Assembly (NCBI GenBank): GCA_964594635.1
Contig: CAZQMV010000003.1
Location: 1 to 64,000, forward strand
Origin: Berkiella sp964594635
Lineage (GTDB): Bacteria > Pseudomonadota > Gammaproteobacteria > Berkiellales > Berkiellaceae
Direction: 5' to 3'
DNA length: 64,000 bases
In this document: piece by piece, positions 33,501 through 41,805 of the stretch
How positions within the stretch are numbered: the first letter of the stretch is position 1
Layout: each line of letters opens with the position of its first letter
Notes under the pieces: model-generated
Told to the model about the DNA's origin: nothing
What the model saw: the letters and a program-made list of their open reading frames with translations, nothing else
Database searches by the model: none
Position numbers and translations under genes: made by a program

Positions 33501-34529
33501 TTGAAAATCAAGAGAATAGGTCTGTTAGTCCTACTGTTCTGGACTCCCCTATTGCTCGCTGATTTAAACTTAAATAAGCTCCCTATGAAATGCCCTGTAG
33601 AGCATCAAACCCAACAGCAGCTGCGTAAAGAATCAGAACAGATTTTAAAGCGCAGCCAAGCCTCCATAAAACTTTACAAGCTCAAAAAAAATGAAGACTT
33701 TAAAGATGTCACCGAGCAAGTCTTAGCGCATAAATTTACCGATAATGTTGCCAAAGAAGCCATTAAACAAAAAAAACGTCGCTATTACATTTTCACCTAC
33801 CCCAGTGACGGTTTAAAAATCAAAGCCTTTGTGAGTATTCCCGTTGGAGTCACGAACCCTCCCTTGATATTTTTGGTCCGTGGCGGTAACCGTGAATTTG
33901 GCGTGCCACATCCAGGACAACTCAGCGCCTATCCAGGTTATGCTTTAGTTGCCACAACGAACCGTGGCGGTGTCAGTGAAGGCAAAGATCAATTTGGCGG
34001 CGATGATGTAAACGATCTTAAAAATCTCGTTGACTATATTCCCAACTTAGAAAAACAAGTGGGGGTTACTTTTAACCCAAACAAAATGTATATGGTTGGT
34101 GCGAGTCGCGGCGGGATGCAACTGTTTTTAGCGTTAGGTCGTTTTCCTGAAATACAACAAAAAATTAAAAAGGTGGCCTCGATTAGTGGTTTATTAAATA
34201 TGAAATATGCTATCGACGATCGCAAAGATTTCAGCGATATGCTCACCAACACCTTTGGCTTACCCAAAAGTGGTAAAAGCCGCGAAGCGTGGATAGCTAA
34301 ACGCCAACCGCTGAATTATGTGACCAAAATCTCCAAAACCTTACCCATTATGATTGCCCAAGGAAGCGCAGATACCCGAGTGTGTGTCAAAGAAGGTTAT
34401 GACATGCTAGAGGCGCTACATAAAAATGGTAATAGTATTACTTATGTAGAAATAGAAGGTGGCGATCATGTGTTAAATAACACGGTCGATTTTTTAACCT
34501 TGATGGTTAATTGGTTTGAGCAAGAGTAA
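33501..34529 (+). CDS. Exported alpha/beta hydrolase (S9 prolyl-oligopeptidase-like)
   Basis: Protein of 342 residues with a signal peptide (1-20, cleavage LLA-D). The alpha/beta-hydrolase triad is visible: Ser202 in VGASRGGM, Asp291 in GSADTRV, and His323 in GGDHVL, arranged as in S9 peptidases but without the beta-propeller. It is likely a periplasmic peptidase or esterase; substrate unknown. It starts at TTG 33501 directly after the lipA stop, so it is probably read through from lipA. An AAATCCCCC repeat begins at its stop codon. Confidence 0.82.
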   Translation: MKIKRIGLLVLLFWTPLLLADLNLNKLPMKCPVEHQTQQQLRKESEQILKRSQASIKLYKLKKNEDFKDVTEQVLAHKFTDNVAKEAIKQKKRRYYIFTYPSDGLKIKAFVSIPVGVTNPPLIFLVRGGNREFGVPHPGQLSAYPGYALVATTNRGGVSEGKDQFGGDDVNDLKNLVDYIPNLEKQVGVTFNPNKMYMVGASRGGMQLFLALGRFPEIQQKIKKVASISGLLNMKYAIDDRKDFSDMLTNTFGLPKSGKSREAWIAKRQPLNYVTKISKTLPIMIAQGSADTRVCVKEGYDMLEALHKNGNSITYVEIEGGDHVLNNTVDFLTLMVNWFEQE

Positions 34530-34633
34530 ATCCCCCGCTCGTCTTGCTACGAATCAAAGATATTCCCAAAGTGAGCGAAGCGAACGATAACCCCTCTTTG
34601 TAAAGAGGGGCAGCGCGAAGCGCAGGGAGATTT
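34528..34633. repeat. AAATCCCC/GGGGATTT-type palindromic repeat, copy 1
   Basis: It starts at AAATCCCCCGC, overlapping the preceding stop codon, and ends AGCGCAGGGAGATTT. It contains GTGAGCGAAGCGAACGATA and the hairpin CCCCTCTTTGTAAAGAGGGG (34591-34610). Copy 2 at 37313-37456 shares both ends and the central hairpin. Confidence 0.8.
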
Positions 34634-34644
34634 AATTGAGAAAT

Positions 34645-35268
34645 TCACGGTATATCCGGACACGACAAATACGCTTTAAATTCTTTAGTATCTACTTTTT
34701 TCTGCATTTCATTATACCAATAATCTAATTTTTTATTATCTCGTGCTTGCTCATAGATATTGACTAACATGGCTTGCGCAAATAAATTACCCGTTTTCGC
34801 AATCTCTTCCATTTTGTTTTTCACACATTGATCACGTTCATCTTCAAATTTATCAGTCGTTTTGCGATCTAATATTTTCATTGATTCTTCTTTTGCCACC
34901 ATTTGCTGTAAACATTCAGCAATAACTTTTCGTGCTACTTTTTTTTCTGGAATATCACAGCGTGTTGCTTGTCCAAGTAGCTCTGGTTTTTTAGCTTGTA
35001 AATAATCTGAATAAACTTGATACATGGGATTAGGACTTTTTTCTTGCAACGTTTTTAAATCAGCGATCATTTGGACTAAACACGTTTCATTAAATTCACA
35101 ATGAATCAGCATTGAAATTAATTGATGACGACCTTCAATACGCTGAGCAGTACTTAGTTTATTTAATTCGGTGGTTTGATCAAGCTTTTCCAAAATCGCT
35201 AAACCAAAAACATTCTTCACACAAAACATGAGGATCATGACGAATAACATTGCCTTATGATGACGCAT
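34645..35268 (-). CDS. Exported hypothetical protein, Cys-containing
   Basis: Protein of 207 residues with a signal peptide (about 1-22, hydrophobic core AMLFVMILMFCVKNVFG). The mature part is helical and charged and includes six cysteines (HCEFNETC, RCDIP, AECLQQ, DQCVKN and the terminal SCPDIP) that could form periplasmic disulfides. Helical pairing resembles a TPR/Sel1-like fold (LFAQAMLVNIYEQARDN) but repeats are not clear. Unrecognised family. It is transcribed alone; the nearest downstream element is the palindromic repeat at 34528-34633. Confidence 0.65.
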   Translation of the reverse strand: MRHHKAMLFVMILMFCVKNVFGLAILEKLDQTTELNKLSTAQRIEGRHQLISMLIHCEFNETCLVQMIADLKTLQEKSPNPMYQVYSDYLQAKKPELLGQATRCDIPEKKVARKVIAECLQQMVAKEESMKILDRKTTDKFEDERDQCVKNKMEEIAKTGNLFAQAMLVNIYEQARDNKKLDYWYNEMQKKVDTKEFKAYLSCPDIP

Positions 35269-35459
35269 TTTCTATCCTTTTATTAGTTCTTATAACACTA
35301 ACTAACAAATATCTTTGATATTCTAGACAAACCATTTTAAGAATAGTCGATTTTCACAAAGATGAGTTGTCTATTTTGTCGCGACTATGATAAAAAGCGC
35401 TCGAGATCACCGAATTGATCTTAATTGGAAATTGACATGAATAAAGGATGGTTATCATT

Positions 35460-35993
35460 ATGATGAAAGGTATAACAAAATCTGGCGCTGCTATAGCATT
35501 GTTGGCAACCACTGCAAAAGCAGCTGAAGAAGTTGCTCAACAAGCACCTGAAGCCGCAAAACAAATTCTTACCAATGACAATGCAGTCGGTTTATTAGCA
35601 TCTGCTTTAGATATGGTTTCTCACTGCCCCTCTTTCGTTACACAAACCTTAGATACCGTCGCAGGTGAAAATCCTTACGTGCGTGGTGCAGCTGTTCTTA
35701 CAACCGCAGCAATTGGTTTAGGTACCGCTTATTTAGCTTTTAGCAGCTGTGGTAAAAAGAAAAAACCAGCTTCACCTATTTCAAGAGCTTTGAATGAGAG
35801 CAGTGAGAGCGTATCCAACCCAGATCTCATTAACCCAGCCATTAGCCCCGACGAATCACCTGCTGCTGCCGCTGCTGTTGGAGAACAACCAACAAGTGCA
35901 GGAAGTGCTAGCGATCCATTGAATGCTGAAGGCGAAGTGAGTGAGACAAAAGCTCGTTCACGTAGCCCATCACCTACACGTCGTAACGATTAA
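35460..35993 (+). CDS. Hypothetical exported or membrane protein with Ser/Arg-rich tail
   Basis: About 177 residues from ATG 35460, with AAAGGA 11 nt upstream; ATG 35448 and 35463 are also in frame, so the exact start is uncertain. An N-terminal signal-like segment ends in ATTAKA-A. A second hydrophobic stretch (about residues 80-101, ending in SSCGKKKKP) is probably a membrane helix. The rest is low complexity: Ser/Pro/Ala/Glu-rich, ending in RSRSPSPTRR, an arginine-serine motif more usual in eukaryotic proteins. No family recognised. A strong terminator follows. Confidence 0.65.
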   Translation: MMKGITKSGAAIALLATTAKAAEEVAQQAPEAAKQILTNDNAVGLLASALDMVSHCPSFVTQTLDTVAGENPYVRGAAVLTTAAIGLGTAYLAFSSCGKKKKPASPISRALNESSESVSNPDLINPAISPDESPAAAAAVGEQPTSAGSASDPLNAEGEVSETKARSRSPSPTRRND

Positions 35994-35995
35994 TG

Positions 35996-36024
35996 AAAAA
36001 AGCCGGCTTTCGCCGGCTTTTTTT
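35996..36024. terminator. Bidirectional rho-independent terminator
   Basis: AAAAAAGCCGGC (35996-36007) pairs with GCCGGCTTTTTT (36012-36023) around a TTTC loop, giving a U tract on either strand. It serves the gene ending at 35993 and the convergent hsp20 gene whose stop is at 36023. Confidence 0.92.
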
Positions 36025-36448
36025 ACTCCTCTTGTAAAATTTTAATTTTCCGGTTACTTTTACCTTCTTCCGCTTTTGGCAGGTGGATAGCCAACACACC
36101 ATTTTTGGTTTTAGCCGATATTTTATCGCTGTCGACCGATTCTGGCAGTGTAAACTGACGATAAAATTTGCCAGTCGTTCTTTCTAAGCGATAGTAATTT
36201 TTGCCTTTTTGTTCATGTTCTGCTTTCCTTTCTCCTTTCACTGTTAAGGTATTGCCATCCATTTCAATTTCGATCTCATTCGGATCAACCCCTGGAATAT
36301 CTGCAAAAACCACAAACTCTTTCTCTTCTTCTTTAATATCGACTTTAGGCACCCATGTTTCTTGGCGTAATGCCGCATTTTCTTGCCCACATAACGTAAC
36401 AAAGGGCATTAACTCATGTTGTAATTGGTTTAGTAATCTTAAACTCAT
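36023..36448 (-). CDS. Small heat-shock protein (Hsp20/alpha-crystallin)
   Basis: ATP-independent chaperone of 141 residues that holds unfolding proteins. The alpha-crystallin domain (about 36-130) has the typical KEEEKEFVVFADIPGVDPNE entry, LTVKGER, and NGVLAIHLPKA before a short tail with the I-x-I motif (KIKIL) that links oligomers. The N-terminal arm carries one Cys. GGAGGT stands 5 nt before the ATG. A near-perfect sigma-32 promoter lies 43-71 bp upstream (36491-36519). It ends in the shared terminator. Confidence 0.93.
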   Translation of the reverse strand: MSLRLLNQLQHELMPFVTLCGQENAALRQETWVPKVDIKEEEKEFVVFADIPGVDPNEIEIEMDGNTLTVKGERKAEHEQKGKNYYRLERTTGKFYRQFTLPESVDSDKISAKTKNGVLAIHLPKAEEGKSNRKIKILQEE

Positions 36449-36490
36449 TTCTAACCTCCGACAGAATTAAATTTATGTCTCTCAAGGTTT

Positions 36491-36519
36491 AATATGGGGA
36501 GTACATTTTTGTTTTCAAG
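36491..36519 (-). promoter_or_regulatory. Sigma-32 (RpoH) heat-shock promoter of hsp20
   Basis: On the minus strand: CTTGAAA (36519-36513), a 13-bp spacer and CCCCATATT (36499-36491). Both boxes match the RpoH consensus with the usual spacing; the start would fall near 36484, leaving a leader of about 35 nt containing GGAGGT. Confidence 0.88.
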
Positions 36520-36627
36520 GAAAAATGGTGTCTTTTTTGTAAGTGTGTATCTACAAGGAGGCCAATATATGGGCAATTTTGTGAATTTCAAGTCTGTTCT
36601 TTTTTGCAATCCCAGAAATAATAGAAC

Positions 36628-36746
36628 TCAAACAAATTTGCTTTTAGGCGAGGCGACAAGTCCTCGATCAATAGGAGTGTGTACTTCTAGCACAGGACTG
36701 TTGCGAGATGGGCGCAGTCAACAAAGCATAAAGGCAAATTGGGAAG
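36628..36746 (+). repeat. ERIC-like imperfect palindrome, copy D
   Basis: 119 bp between the divergent hsp20 and HU genes. Left end CTCAAACAAATTTGCTTTTAGGC; right end GCATAAAGGCAAATTGGGAAG; core CTCGATCAATAGGAGTGTGTAC, then GGACTGTTGCGAGATGGGCGCAGTCAACAAAGC. Confidence 0.82.
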
Positions 36747-36821
36747 CGTTTTTCCTATTTCTTTTTAGAAGTTCCTATGATAAGTTGCACGCTTCTAACA
36801 ACAAAAGAGAGGAAATTTTTA

Positions 36822-37253
36822 ATGGCTGCAAAGAAAAAAACGATGTCTAAAGCAAAATCAACAGCAAAACCTGCTGCTAAGAAAGCTAAGGCAACAACTA
36901 AAGCTGCTCCACGCGCTGCTACCATCGCAACCAAAGCGATTCCACAAAAACAAAGCAAATCACAAATCTATGCTGAAATCGCTGAAATGACCAACGTCAG
37001 CAAGAATGATGTTAAAGGTGTGATTGCTGCTATCAGATGCATGATCGAACGTCACGTAAAACCTAAAGGTTCTGGCGAAATCGTCATTCCTGATCTTGGT
37101 ATTAAAGTTCGTCGCGTTAGCAAAAAAGCGACCAAAGCCAGAATGGGTCGTAACCCCTTCACCGGCGAAGAAATTCAAATTCCAGCAAAAGCTGCTCGTA
37201 AATCTGTTAAAGTTAGCGCTATGAAAACTTTGAAAGCGTTAATCGAAGAATAA
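36822..37253 (+). CDS. HU-family DNA-binding protein with histone H1-like N-terminal tail
   Basis: 143 residues from ATG 36822 (GAGAGG about 9 nt upstream); upstream in-frame codons lack support. Residues 1-48 are almost entirely Lys, Ala, Thr and Pro (AAKKK, KPAAKKAKATTKAAPR), like bacterial and chlamydial H1-type tails. Residues 50-143 form an HU/IHF fold: SKSQIYAEIAEMTNVSKNDV helices and the DNA-gripping arm with ARMGRNPFTGEEIQIPAK. Such fusions probably compact DNA or bind RNA. A weak -10 (TATGAT, 36775-36780) is upstream; a strong terminator follows. Confidence 0.88.
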   Translation: MAAKKKTMSKAKSTAKPAAKKAKATTKAAPRAATIATKAIPQKQSKSQIYAEIAEMTNVSKNDVKGVIAAIRCMIERHVKPKGSGEIVIPDLGIKVRRVSKKATKARMGRNPFTGEEIQIPAKAARKSVKVSAMKTLKALIEE

Positions 37254-37276
37254 TTTGTCGATTTAGACATTTGTTC

Positions 37277-37310
37277 AAAAAAAGGCCAACAATGTTGGCC
37301 TTTTTTGTTT
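37277..37310 (+). terminator. Rho-independent terminator after the HU gene
   Basis: GGCCAAC (37284-37290) pairs with GTTGGCC (37294-37300), extended by flanking A and T runs, followed by TTTTTTGTTT. It lies 23 nt after the stop codon. Confidence 0.9.
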
Positions 37311-37312
37311 CT

Positions 37313-37456
37313 AAATCCCCCGCGAGCTACGCTCGCCTCCCCCTTTACAAAAGTGGGCGCTGATTCGCTAACGCTCTTCAAAGTTTCACCCAAGTGAGCG
37401 AAGCGAACGATACCCCTCTTTCGTAAAGAGGGGCAGTGCGTAGCACAGGGAGATTT
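37313..37456. repeat. AAATCCCC/GGGGATTT-type palindromic repeat, copy 2
   Basis: Starts AAATCCCCCGCGAGC and ends AGCACAGGGAGATTT. It shares with copy 1 the block AAGTGAGCGAAGCGAACGATA and the hairpin CCCCTCTTTCGTAAAGAGGGG, but carries about 40 extra bases with GCGAGCTACGCTCGC. It ends 9 bp before the ubiX stop codon. Confidence 0.8.
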
Positions 37457-37465
37457 AATACAATG

Positions 37466-38071
37466 TCAACCCCATCTTTGGCTAAGCGTATGCGCAACCC
37501 CAATCTGATCCAATATCCGTGCCACCGTAAAATCCACTAAATCCTCAACACTTTGCGGTCTAAAATAAAACCCAGGACTGGCCGGCATGATACAAACGCC
37601 AAGTCGCGCTAAATTCAACATATGCTCTAAGTGAATAGCCGATAAGGGCATTTCGCGAATCACTAAAACCAATTTACCCTGCTCTTTGATTACCACATCT
37701 GCTGCGCGTTCGAGCAAATTATCACTCGCCCCCACTGCAATGGCTGATAAGCAACCCGTGCTACAAGGGCAAACAATCATGGTTTTTGGAGCACCTGTGC
37801 CACTGGCTAGCGGGCTAGACCATTGATCTTTGCCATACGCTTTGATTTGGCCAGGGGCAGCAGAAAAACGTTCTTGAAAATACTCTGCAATCTTTTGGGG
37901 ATTACCGGGTACTTTCAAATCTGTTTCATCATGGATGACTAAATGGCCTGCCGGTGAAATAACCAAGGAAATGCGAGCATTGGCCAAAACGAGTTGTTCC
38001 AACAAACGCAAACCGTATTGGGCACCACTGGCACCAGCAAAAGCAAGGGTTATTTCACGCGTTTCGTTCAT
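37466..38071 (-). CDS. ubiX: Flavin prenyltransferase UbiX
   Basis: Makes the prenylated FMN cofactor for the UbiD decarboxylase of ubiquinone synthesis. It has 201 residues. FMN-binding landmarks: FAGASGAQYGLRLLEQL near the start, MIVCPCSTGCLSAIAVGASDNLLERAADV, and VIREMPLSAIHLEHMLNLARLGVCIMPASPGFY. It overlaps the upstream mpl gene by 4 bp, so the two are co-translated; no functional link with mpl is obvious. Confidence 0.94.
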   Translation of the reverse strand: MNETREITLAFAGASGAQYGLRLLEQLVLANARISLVISPAGHLVIHDETDLKVPGNPQKIAEYFQERFSAAPGQIKAYGKDQWSSPLASGTGAPKTMIVCPCSTGCLSAIAVGASDNLLERAADVVIKEQGKLVLVIREMPLSAIHLEHMLNLARLGVCIMPASPGFYFRPQSVEDLVDFTVARILDQIGVAHTLSQRWG

Positions 38072-39435
38072 GTGACGGTCTCACAAGTTAAGGCATTTAA
38101 CAAACGTTGATGCAAGTTATCAAAACCGCCATTGCTCATTACTAAAACATGATCATCGGGTTGAGAGATGGCAACAATATTATCAATAATCGGTTGTGTC
38201 TCTTGGAAAATGCGCACTTTTTGCCCAAGAGACGCAAATGTTTCACGCGCATCCCAGCTGACTTTGGGTGATTGATAAATGAAAATCTCATCGGCGGCTT
38301 GCAAACTTGGCGCTAATTCTAAACGATGCGTCCCCATGCACATGGTGTTGGAACGAATATCTAACACGGCTATTAGGCGTTTTCCACCAATCTTAGCCCG
38401 TAAACCTTGGATTGTGGTGGTGATAGCGGTTGGGTGATGTGCAAAATCATCATAAACAGTTACATCGTTGATCTTGCCTCGCACTTCCATACGTCTTTTA
38501 ACGGATTGGAATTCGCCCAATGCTTCAATTGCGATCTTTACCGGCACACCTGCATGTACCGCTGCCATCACGGCGGCTAGCGCATTGTGAACGTTATGTT
38601 GACCAATTAATGACCAATTGACTGTTCCCATCAATTTGCCACCCTGTCTCACATCAAATACGCTCCCATCTTGAACTTGTAAATGGGCCTGCCATTGCCC
38701 TTCTTGTAAACCAAAAGACTGCACTTCACTCCAAGCACCCATTTTTAAAACGTCTTGTAAGGCTTTATCTGCTTCTGGCACAATCAAAGCGCCTTGACCC
38801 GGAACTGTGCGCACTAAATGGTGAAATTGCTTTTGAATTTCTGATAAATCTTTAAAAATATCGGCATGATCAAATTCCAGATTATTCATCACGCAAGTGC
38901 GAGGATGATAATGAACAAATTTGGAACGTTTATCAAAAAAGGCACAATCATACTCATCTGCTTCAACCACGAAGAAGGGCGATTTACCCCACTTGGCAGA
39001 AACACCAAAGTTCGCTGGTATTCCCCCAATTAAAAAACCAGGCTCTAAATCAGCATAAGTCAAAATCCAAGCAATCATACTGCTAGTGGTGGTTTTACCA
39101 TGGGTACCCGCCACAGCAATCACCCAGCGCTCGTTTAATAAATTTTCTGCTAACCATTGTGGTCCAGATTGATAAGGGATCCCTTGGTTTAGCACCGCTT
39201 CTACCGCGACATTTCCTCGACTCAATGCGTTACCAATCACAACCATATCAGGGGTATCGGCTAAATGCTCAGGCTTATACCCTTCTTGTAAAACAATGCC
39301 TAAATCTTGTAATTGCGTGCTCATGGGCGGATAGACATTTTCGTCACTCCCACTGACTCGATAACCTTTTGCGGCCGCTAAACAAGCAATGCCGCCCATG
39401 AATGTGCCACAAATACCGAGAATATGAATATGCAT
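38068..39435 (-). CDS. mpl: Murein tripeptide recycling ligase Mpl
   Basis: UDP-MurNAc:L-Ala-gamma-D-Glu-meso-DAP ligase, which reattaches recycled tripeptide to UDP-MurNAc. It has 455 residues and Mur-ligase architecture: N-terminal HILGICGTFMGGIA Rossmann motif, P-loop GTHGKTTT at 110-117, the central domain with VVEADEYDCAFFDKRSKF characteristic of Mpl, and a C-terminal domain with DDFAHHPTAI. The FMGG (instead of MSG/MGP) N-terminal loop separates it from MurC. It is 15 bp downstream of a membrane protein gene and overlaps ubiX. Confidence 0.95.
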   Translation of the reverse strand: MHIHILGICGTFMGGIACLAAAKGYRVSGSDENVYPPMSTQLQDLGIVLQEGYKPEHLADTPDMVVIGNALSRGNVAVEAVLNQGIPYQSGPQWLAENLLNERWVIAVAGTHGKTTTSSMIAWILTYADLEPGFLIGGIPANFGVSAKWGKSPFFVVEADEYDCAFFDKRSKFVHYHPRTCVMNNLEFDHADIFKDLSEIQKQFHHLVRTVPGQGALIVPEADKALQDVLKMGAWSEVQSFGLQEGQWQAHLQVQDGSVFDVRQGGKLMGTVNWSLIGQHNVHNALAAVMAAVHAGVPVKIAIEALGEFQSVKRRMEVRGKINDVTVYDDFAHHPTAITTTIQGLRAKIGGKRLIAVLDIRSNTMCMGTHRLELAPSLQAADEIFIYQSPKVSWDARETFASLGQKVRIFQETQPIIDNIVAISQPDDHVLVMSNGGFDNLHQRLLNALTCETVT

Positions 39436-39450
39436 TAAAAATATCCTTGT

Positions 39451-39987
39451 TTAGGGTTGTGGTTGCACGTGCATGCCTATAATGAACCACAAGGGCATAG
39501 ATGCTGCAAAAAGAATGGTAAATAGGAATATAACAGCTTGCATTGTTTTGACTTCAAAAGTGAACTGAACAACACGAATTTGCACAGTCAAACGCCAAAT
39601 AATTAAAGCGATTTGCACAAGAGCGAACTTTTCTTGACCAAAAGATAAGAGTTGGGCACATGCCGCAATAAACAAATCGGTGCCAAAAAAAGCGATCAAA
39701 AATTTATTGAACCTGGGAAGGATTTTTCGTTGTGAAAACAAGGCATAGGAAACGCCCAATAATGTCATCACCGAGACAATTGCGCCAAGATAACATACAC
39801 CTAATGACAGATCAGCAGCTATTTTGCCTCTTAATTCCGTGAGCGCATAAACATTTAACAAGCAGTCAATAATGACCAATAATGCCACGACAAACCAAGA
39901 AAAAGGTAAACTAGTCGGTGTTGCGCGAAAAAAACAAATTTTGGCTAACACATACACGGTTTGGTAAAGCAGAGAAATCGCATTCAT
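39451..39987 (-). CDS. Hypothetical multi-pass membrane protein
   Basis: Protein of 178 residues with about five hydrophobic segments (roughly 29-49, 60-83, 96-114, 122-139 and 148-170) and short polar loops, so an inner-membrane protein of unknown family; the layout recalls Yip1-like proteins but no diagnostic motif is seen. It is the first gene of the unit with mpl (15-bp gap) and ubiX. Confidence 0.7.
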   Translation of the reverse strand: MNAISLLYQTVYVLAKICFFRATPTSLPFSWFVVALLVIIDCLLNVYALTELRGKIAADLSLGVCYLGAIVSVMTLLGVSYALFSQRKILPRFNKFLIAFFGTDLFIAACAQLLSFGQEKFALVQIALIIWRLTVQIRVVQFTFEVKTMQAVIFLFTILFAASMPLWFIIGMHVQPQP

Positions 39988-40136
39988 ATATTTATAAAAC
40001 CAACTTATTTAATTTGATGACATCCATACCCATCAAGGGAAAAGCGCTTCTCATTACCTCGCCAAGTGTAACTCTTTGAGATAAACTCCGGCCTAAATTC
40101 TAACCGTTTTGAGTATACATGATAAGGTAAAAAAAC

Positions 40137-41399
40137 ATGGTCGCTCCAAAAAATGCTTTCTACGCCCAATCCGGTGGTGTCACTTCCGTTATTAATGCTT
40201 CTGCTTGTGGTGTCATCGAAACAGCACGCCTACATAGTGATAAAATTGGCAAAGTATATGCGGGCAAAAACGGCATTCTAGGGGCCTTGAATGAAGAACT
40301 CATTGATACCAGTACCTTCTCAGCTGCGCAAATCGCCGCCCTTAAGCATACCCCTTCAGGCGCTTTTGGCTCTTGCCGGTATAAATTAAAAGGCCTCAAG
40401 GAAAACCAAGCCGAATATGAACGGCTCATTGCGGTCTTTGAAGCTCACAACATTGGTTACTTTTTTTATAATGGCGGCGGCGACTCGCAAGATACCGCAA
40501 ATAAAGTATCTCAATTAAGCCTTGAAATGGGCCATCCCATTACCTGTATTGGTATCCCCAAAACCGTCGATAACGATCTCCCCTTCACTGATAGCTGCCC
40601 TGGATTTGGTTCGGTGGCTAAATATGTTGGTGTGTCCATTTTTGAAGCAAGCTTGGATGTGGCTTCAATGGCAGCTAGCTCTACTAAAGTGTTCATTATG
40701 GAAGTGATGGGTCGTCATACTGGATGGATAGCGGCAGCCGGTGCATTAGCCCAACCTGTTGCAAATGGTGCTCCTCATCTGATTTTGTTTCCTGAAATCG
40801 CTTTTAACCAAGTCGAATTTCTACAAAAAGTACAAGACACCGTTAAACAAAAAGGCTATTGCGTGATTGTGGTCTCAGAAGGCGTTGCTCACCCCGATGG
40901 TCGCTTTTTAGCAGAATCCGGTTTGCGCGATGCGTTTGGTCATGCACAACTCGGTGGTGTTGCGCCTTACCTAGCCAATCTTATTAAATCAGAATTAAAC
41001 CTCAAAAATCACTGGGCAGTTGCGGATTATTTACAACGCGCGGCACGTCATATTGCTTCGCAAAATGATGTTGATCAAGCCTATGCACTTGGCAAAAGCG
41101 CTGTTGAATTAGCCATTGCAGGTAAAAATGCCGTCATGCCGATTGTTGTGCGTGATAGCGCTAACCCATACCGTTGGCACCTTGAAGATGTTGCGCTCTC
41201 CAAAGTGGCGAATGTTGAGAAGAAATTACCCAGAGAATTTATCAGTCAAGATGGTTATGGTATTACCGATGCTTGTCGTGAATATTTATTACCATTGATT
41301 GCTGGTGAAGCTTATCCACCTTATGAAAATGGCTTGCCACAGTACATTCAATTACCGTTGCAAACCATTGCGAAGAAACTTAAAGAGGCTGTGTCTTAA
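40137..41399 (+). CDS. pfp: Pyrophosphate-dependent 6-phosphofructokinase
   Basis: Phosphorylates fructose 6-phosphate with PPi, reversibly, replacing the ATP enzyme in many intracellular gammaproteobacteria. It has 420 residues. The donor-site loop reads GGGDS at 113-117 and the catalytic loop PKTVDND at 141-147: the Lys in place of the Gly found in ATP enzymes (PGTIDND) indicates PPi use. The substrate loop has VMGRHTGW. AAGG lies 9 nt before the ATG. The 3' end overlaps the convergent MAPEG gene by 20 bp. Confidence 0.93.
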   Translation: MVAPKNAFYAQSGGVTSVINASACGVIETARLHSDKIGKVYAGKNGILGALNEELIDTSTFSAAQIAALKHTPSGAFGSCRYKLKGLKENQAEYERLIAVFEAHNIGYFFYNGGGDSQDTANKVSQLSLEMGHPITCIGIPKTVDNDLPFTDSCPGFGSVAKYVGVSIFEASLDVASMAASSTKVFIMEVMGRHTGWIAAAGALAQPVANGAPHLILFPEIAFNQVEFLQKVQDTVKQKGYCVIVVSEGVAHPDGRFLAESGLRDAFGHAQLGGVAPYLANLIKSELNLKNHWAVADYLQRAARHIASQNDVDQAYALGKSAVELAIAGKNAVMPIVVRDSANPYRWHLEDVALSKVANVEKKLPREFISQDGYGITDACREYLLPLIAGEAYPPYENGLPQYIQLPLQTIAKKLKEAVS

Positions 41400-41778
41400 C
41401 AAATGCGATTAGGTTGCAAAAACCTAAGAATAAGATCACGATCCACGTCAAAAGGGTGCCATAAGTGCGCCCTTTTGAACGTCCTGCAGATTGGTTAAGC
41501 CCATAAGCATGGAAAACCCGCGCAAATACCAATACCATTCCAGTACCATGCAAAATCGCTAATTGTACATGTGATGCCTCAGCGCAAGCCATTAAAAGCA
41601 ACGCTAAAGGAATCGTTTCGATTGCATTACCATGGATCCGTATAGCTTTGGTGAGTGAAGGCTCTCCTCCATCTAAAAAACCCACACGATATTTAGCACG
41701 CAAACGAACAACACGTGCCGCCAAAAAGATGATGAAAAAAGACAACACCGCTGCGTATAACCCCGTTACTGTTAGCAT
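41380..41778 (-). CDS. MAPEG-family membrane protein
   Basis: Protein of 132 residues with four membrane segments (about 5-22, 52-66, 70-88 and 108-127) and the family motif RIHGNAIETIPLALLLM (Arg, Asn and Glu of the glutathione-binding helix) plus RVFHAYGL. MAPEG proteins conjugate or isomerise lipid substrates with glutathione; bacterial YecN-like members are poorly characterised. It overlaps the pfp gene tail to tail by 20 bp. Confidence 0.88.
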   Translation of the reverse strand: MLTVTGLYAAVLSFFIIFLAARVVRLRAKYRVGFLDGGEPSLTKAIRIHGNAIETIPLALLLMACAEASHVQLAILHGTGMVLVFARVFHAYGLNQSAGRSKGRTYGTLLTWIVILFLGFCNLIAFVKTQPL

Positions 41779-41805
41779 TATGCATTTCCTTATGCTTATT
41801 AGTGT

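Noticed and set aside
36494..36850. 118-residue plus-strand open frame between hsp20 and the HU gene
   Set aside because: It overlaps the sigma-32 promoter and ERIC-like copy D, and has no ribosome site; the repeat explains its sequence.
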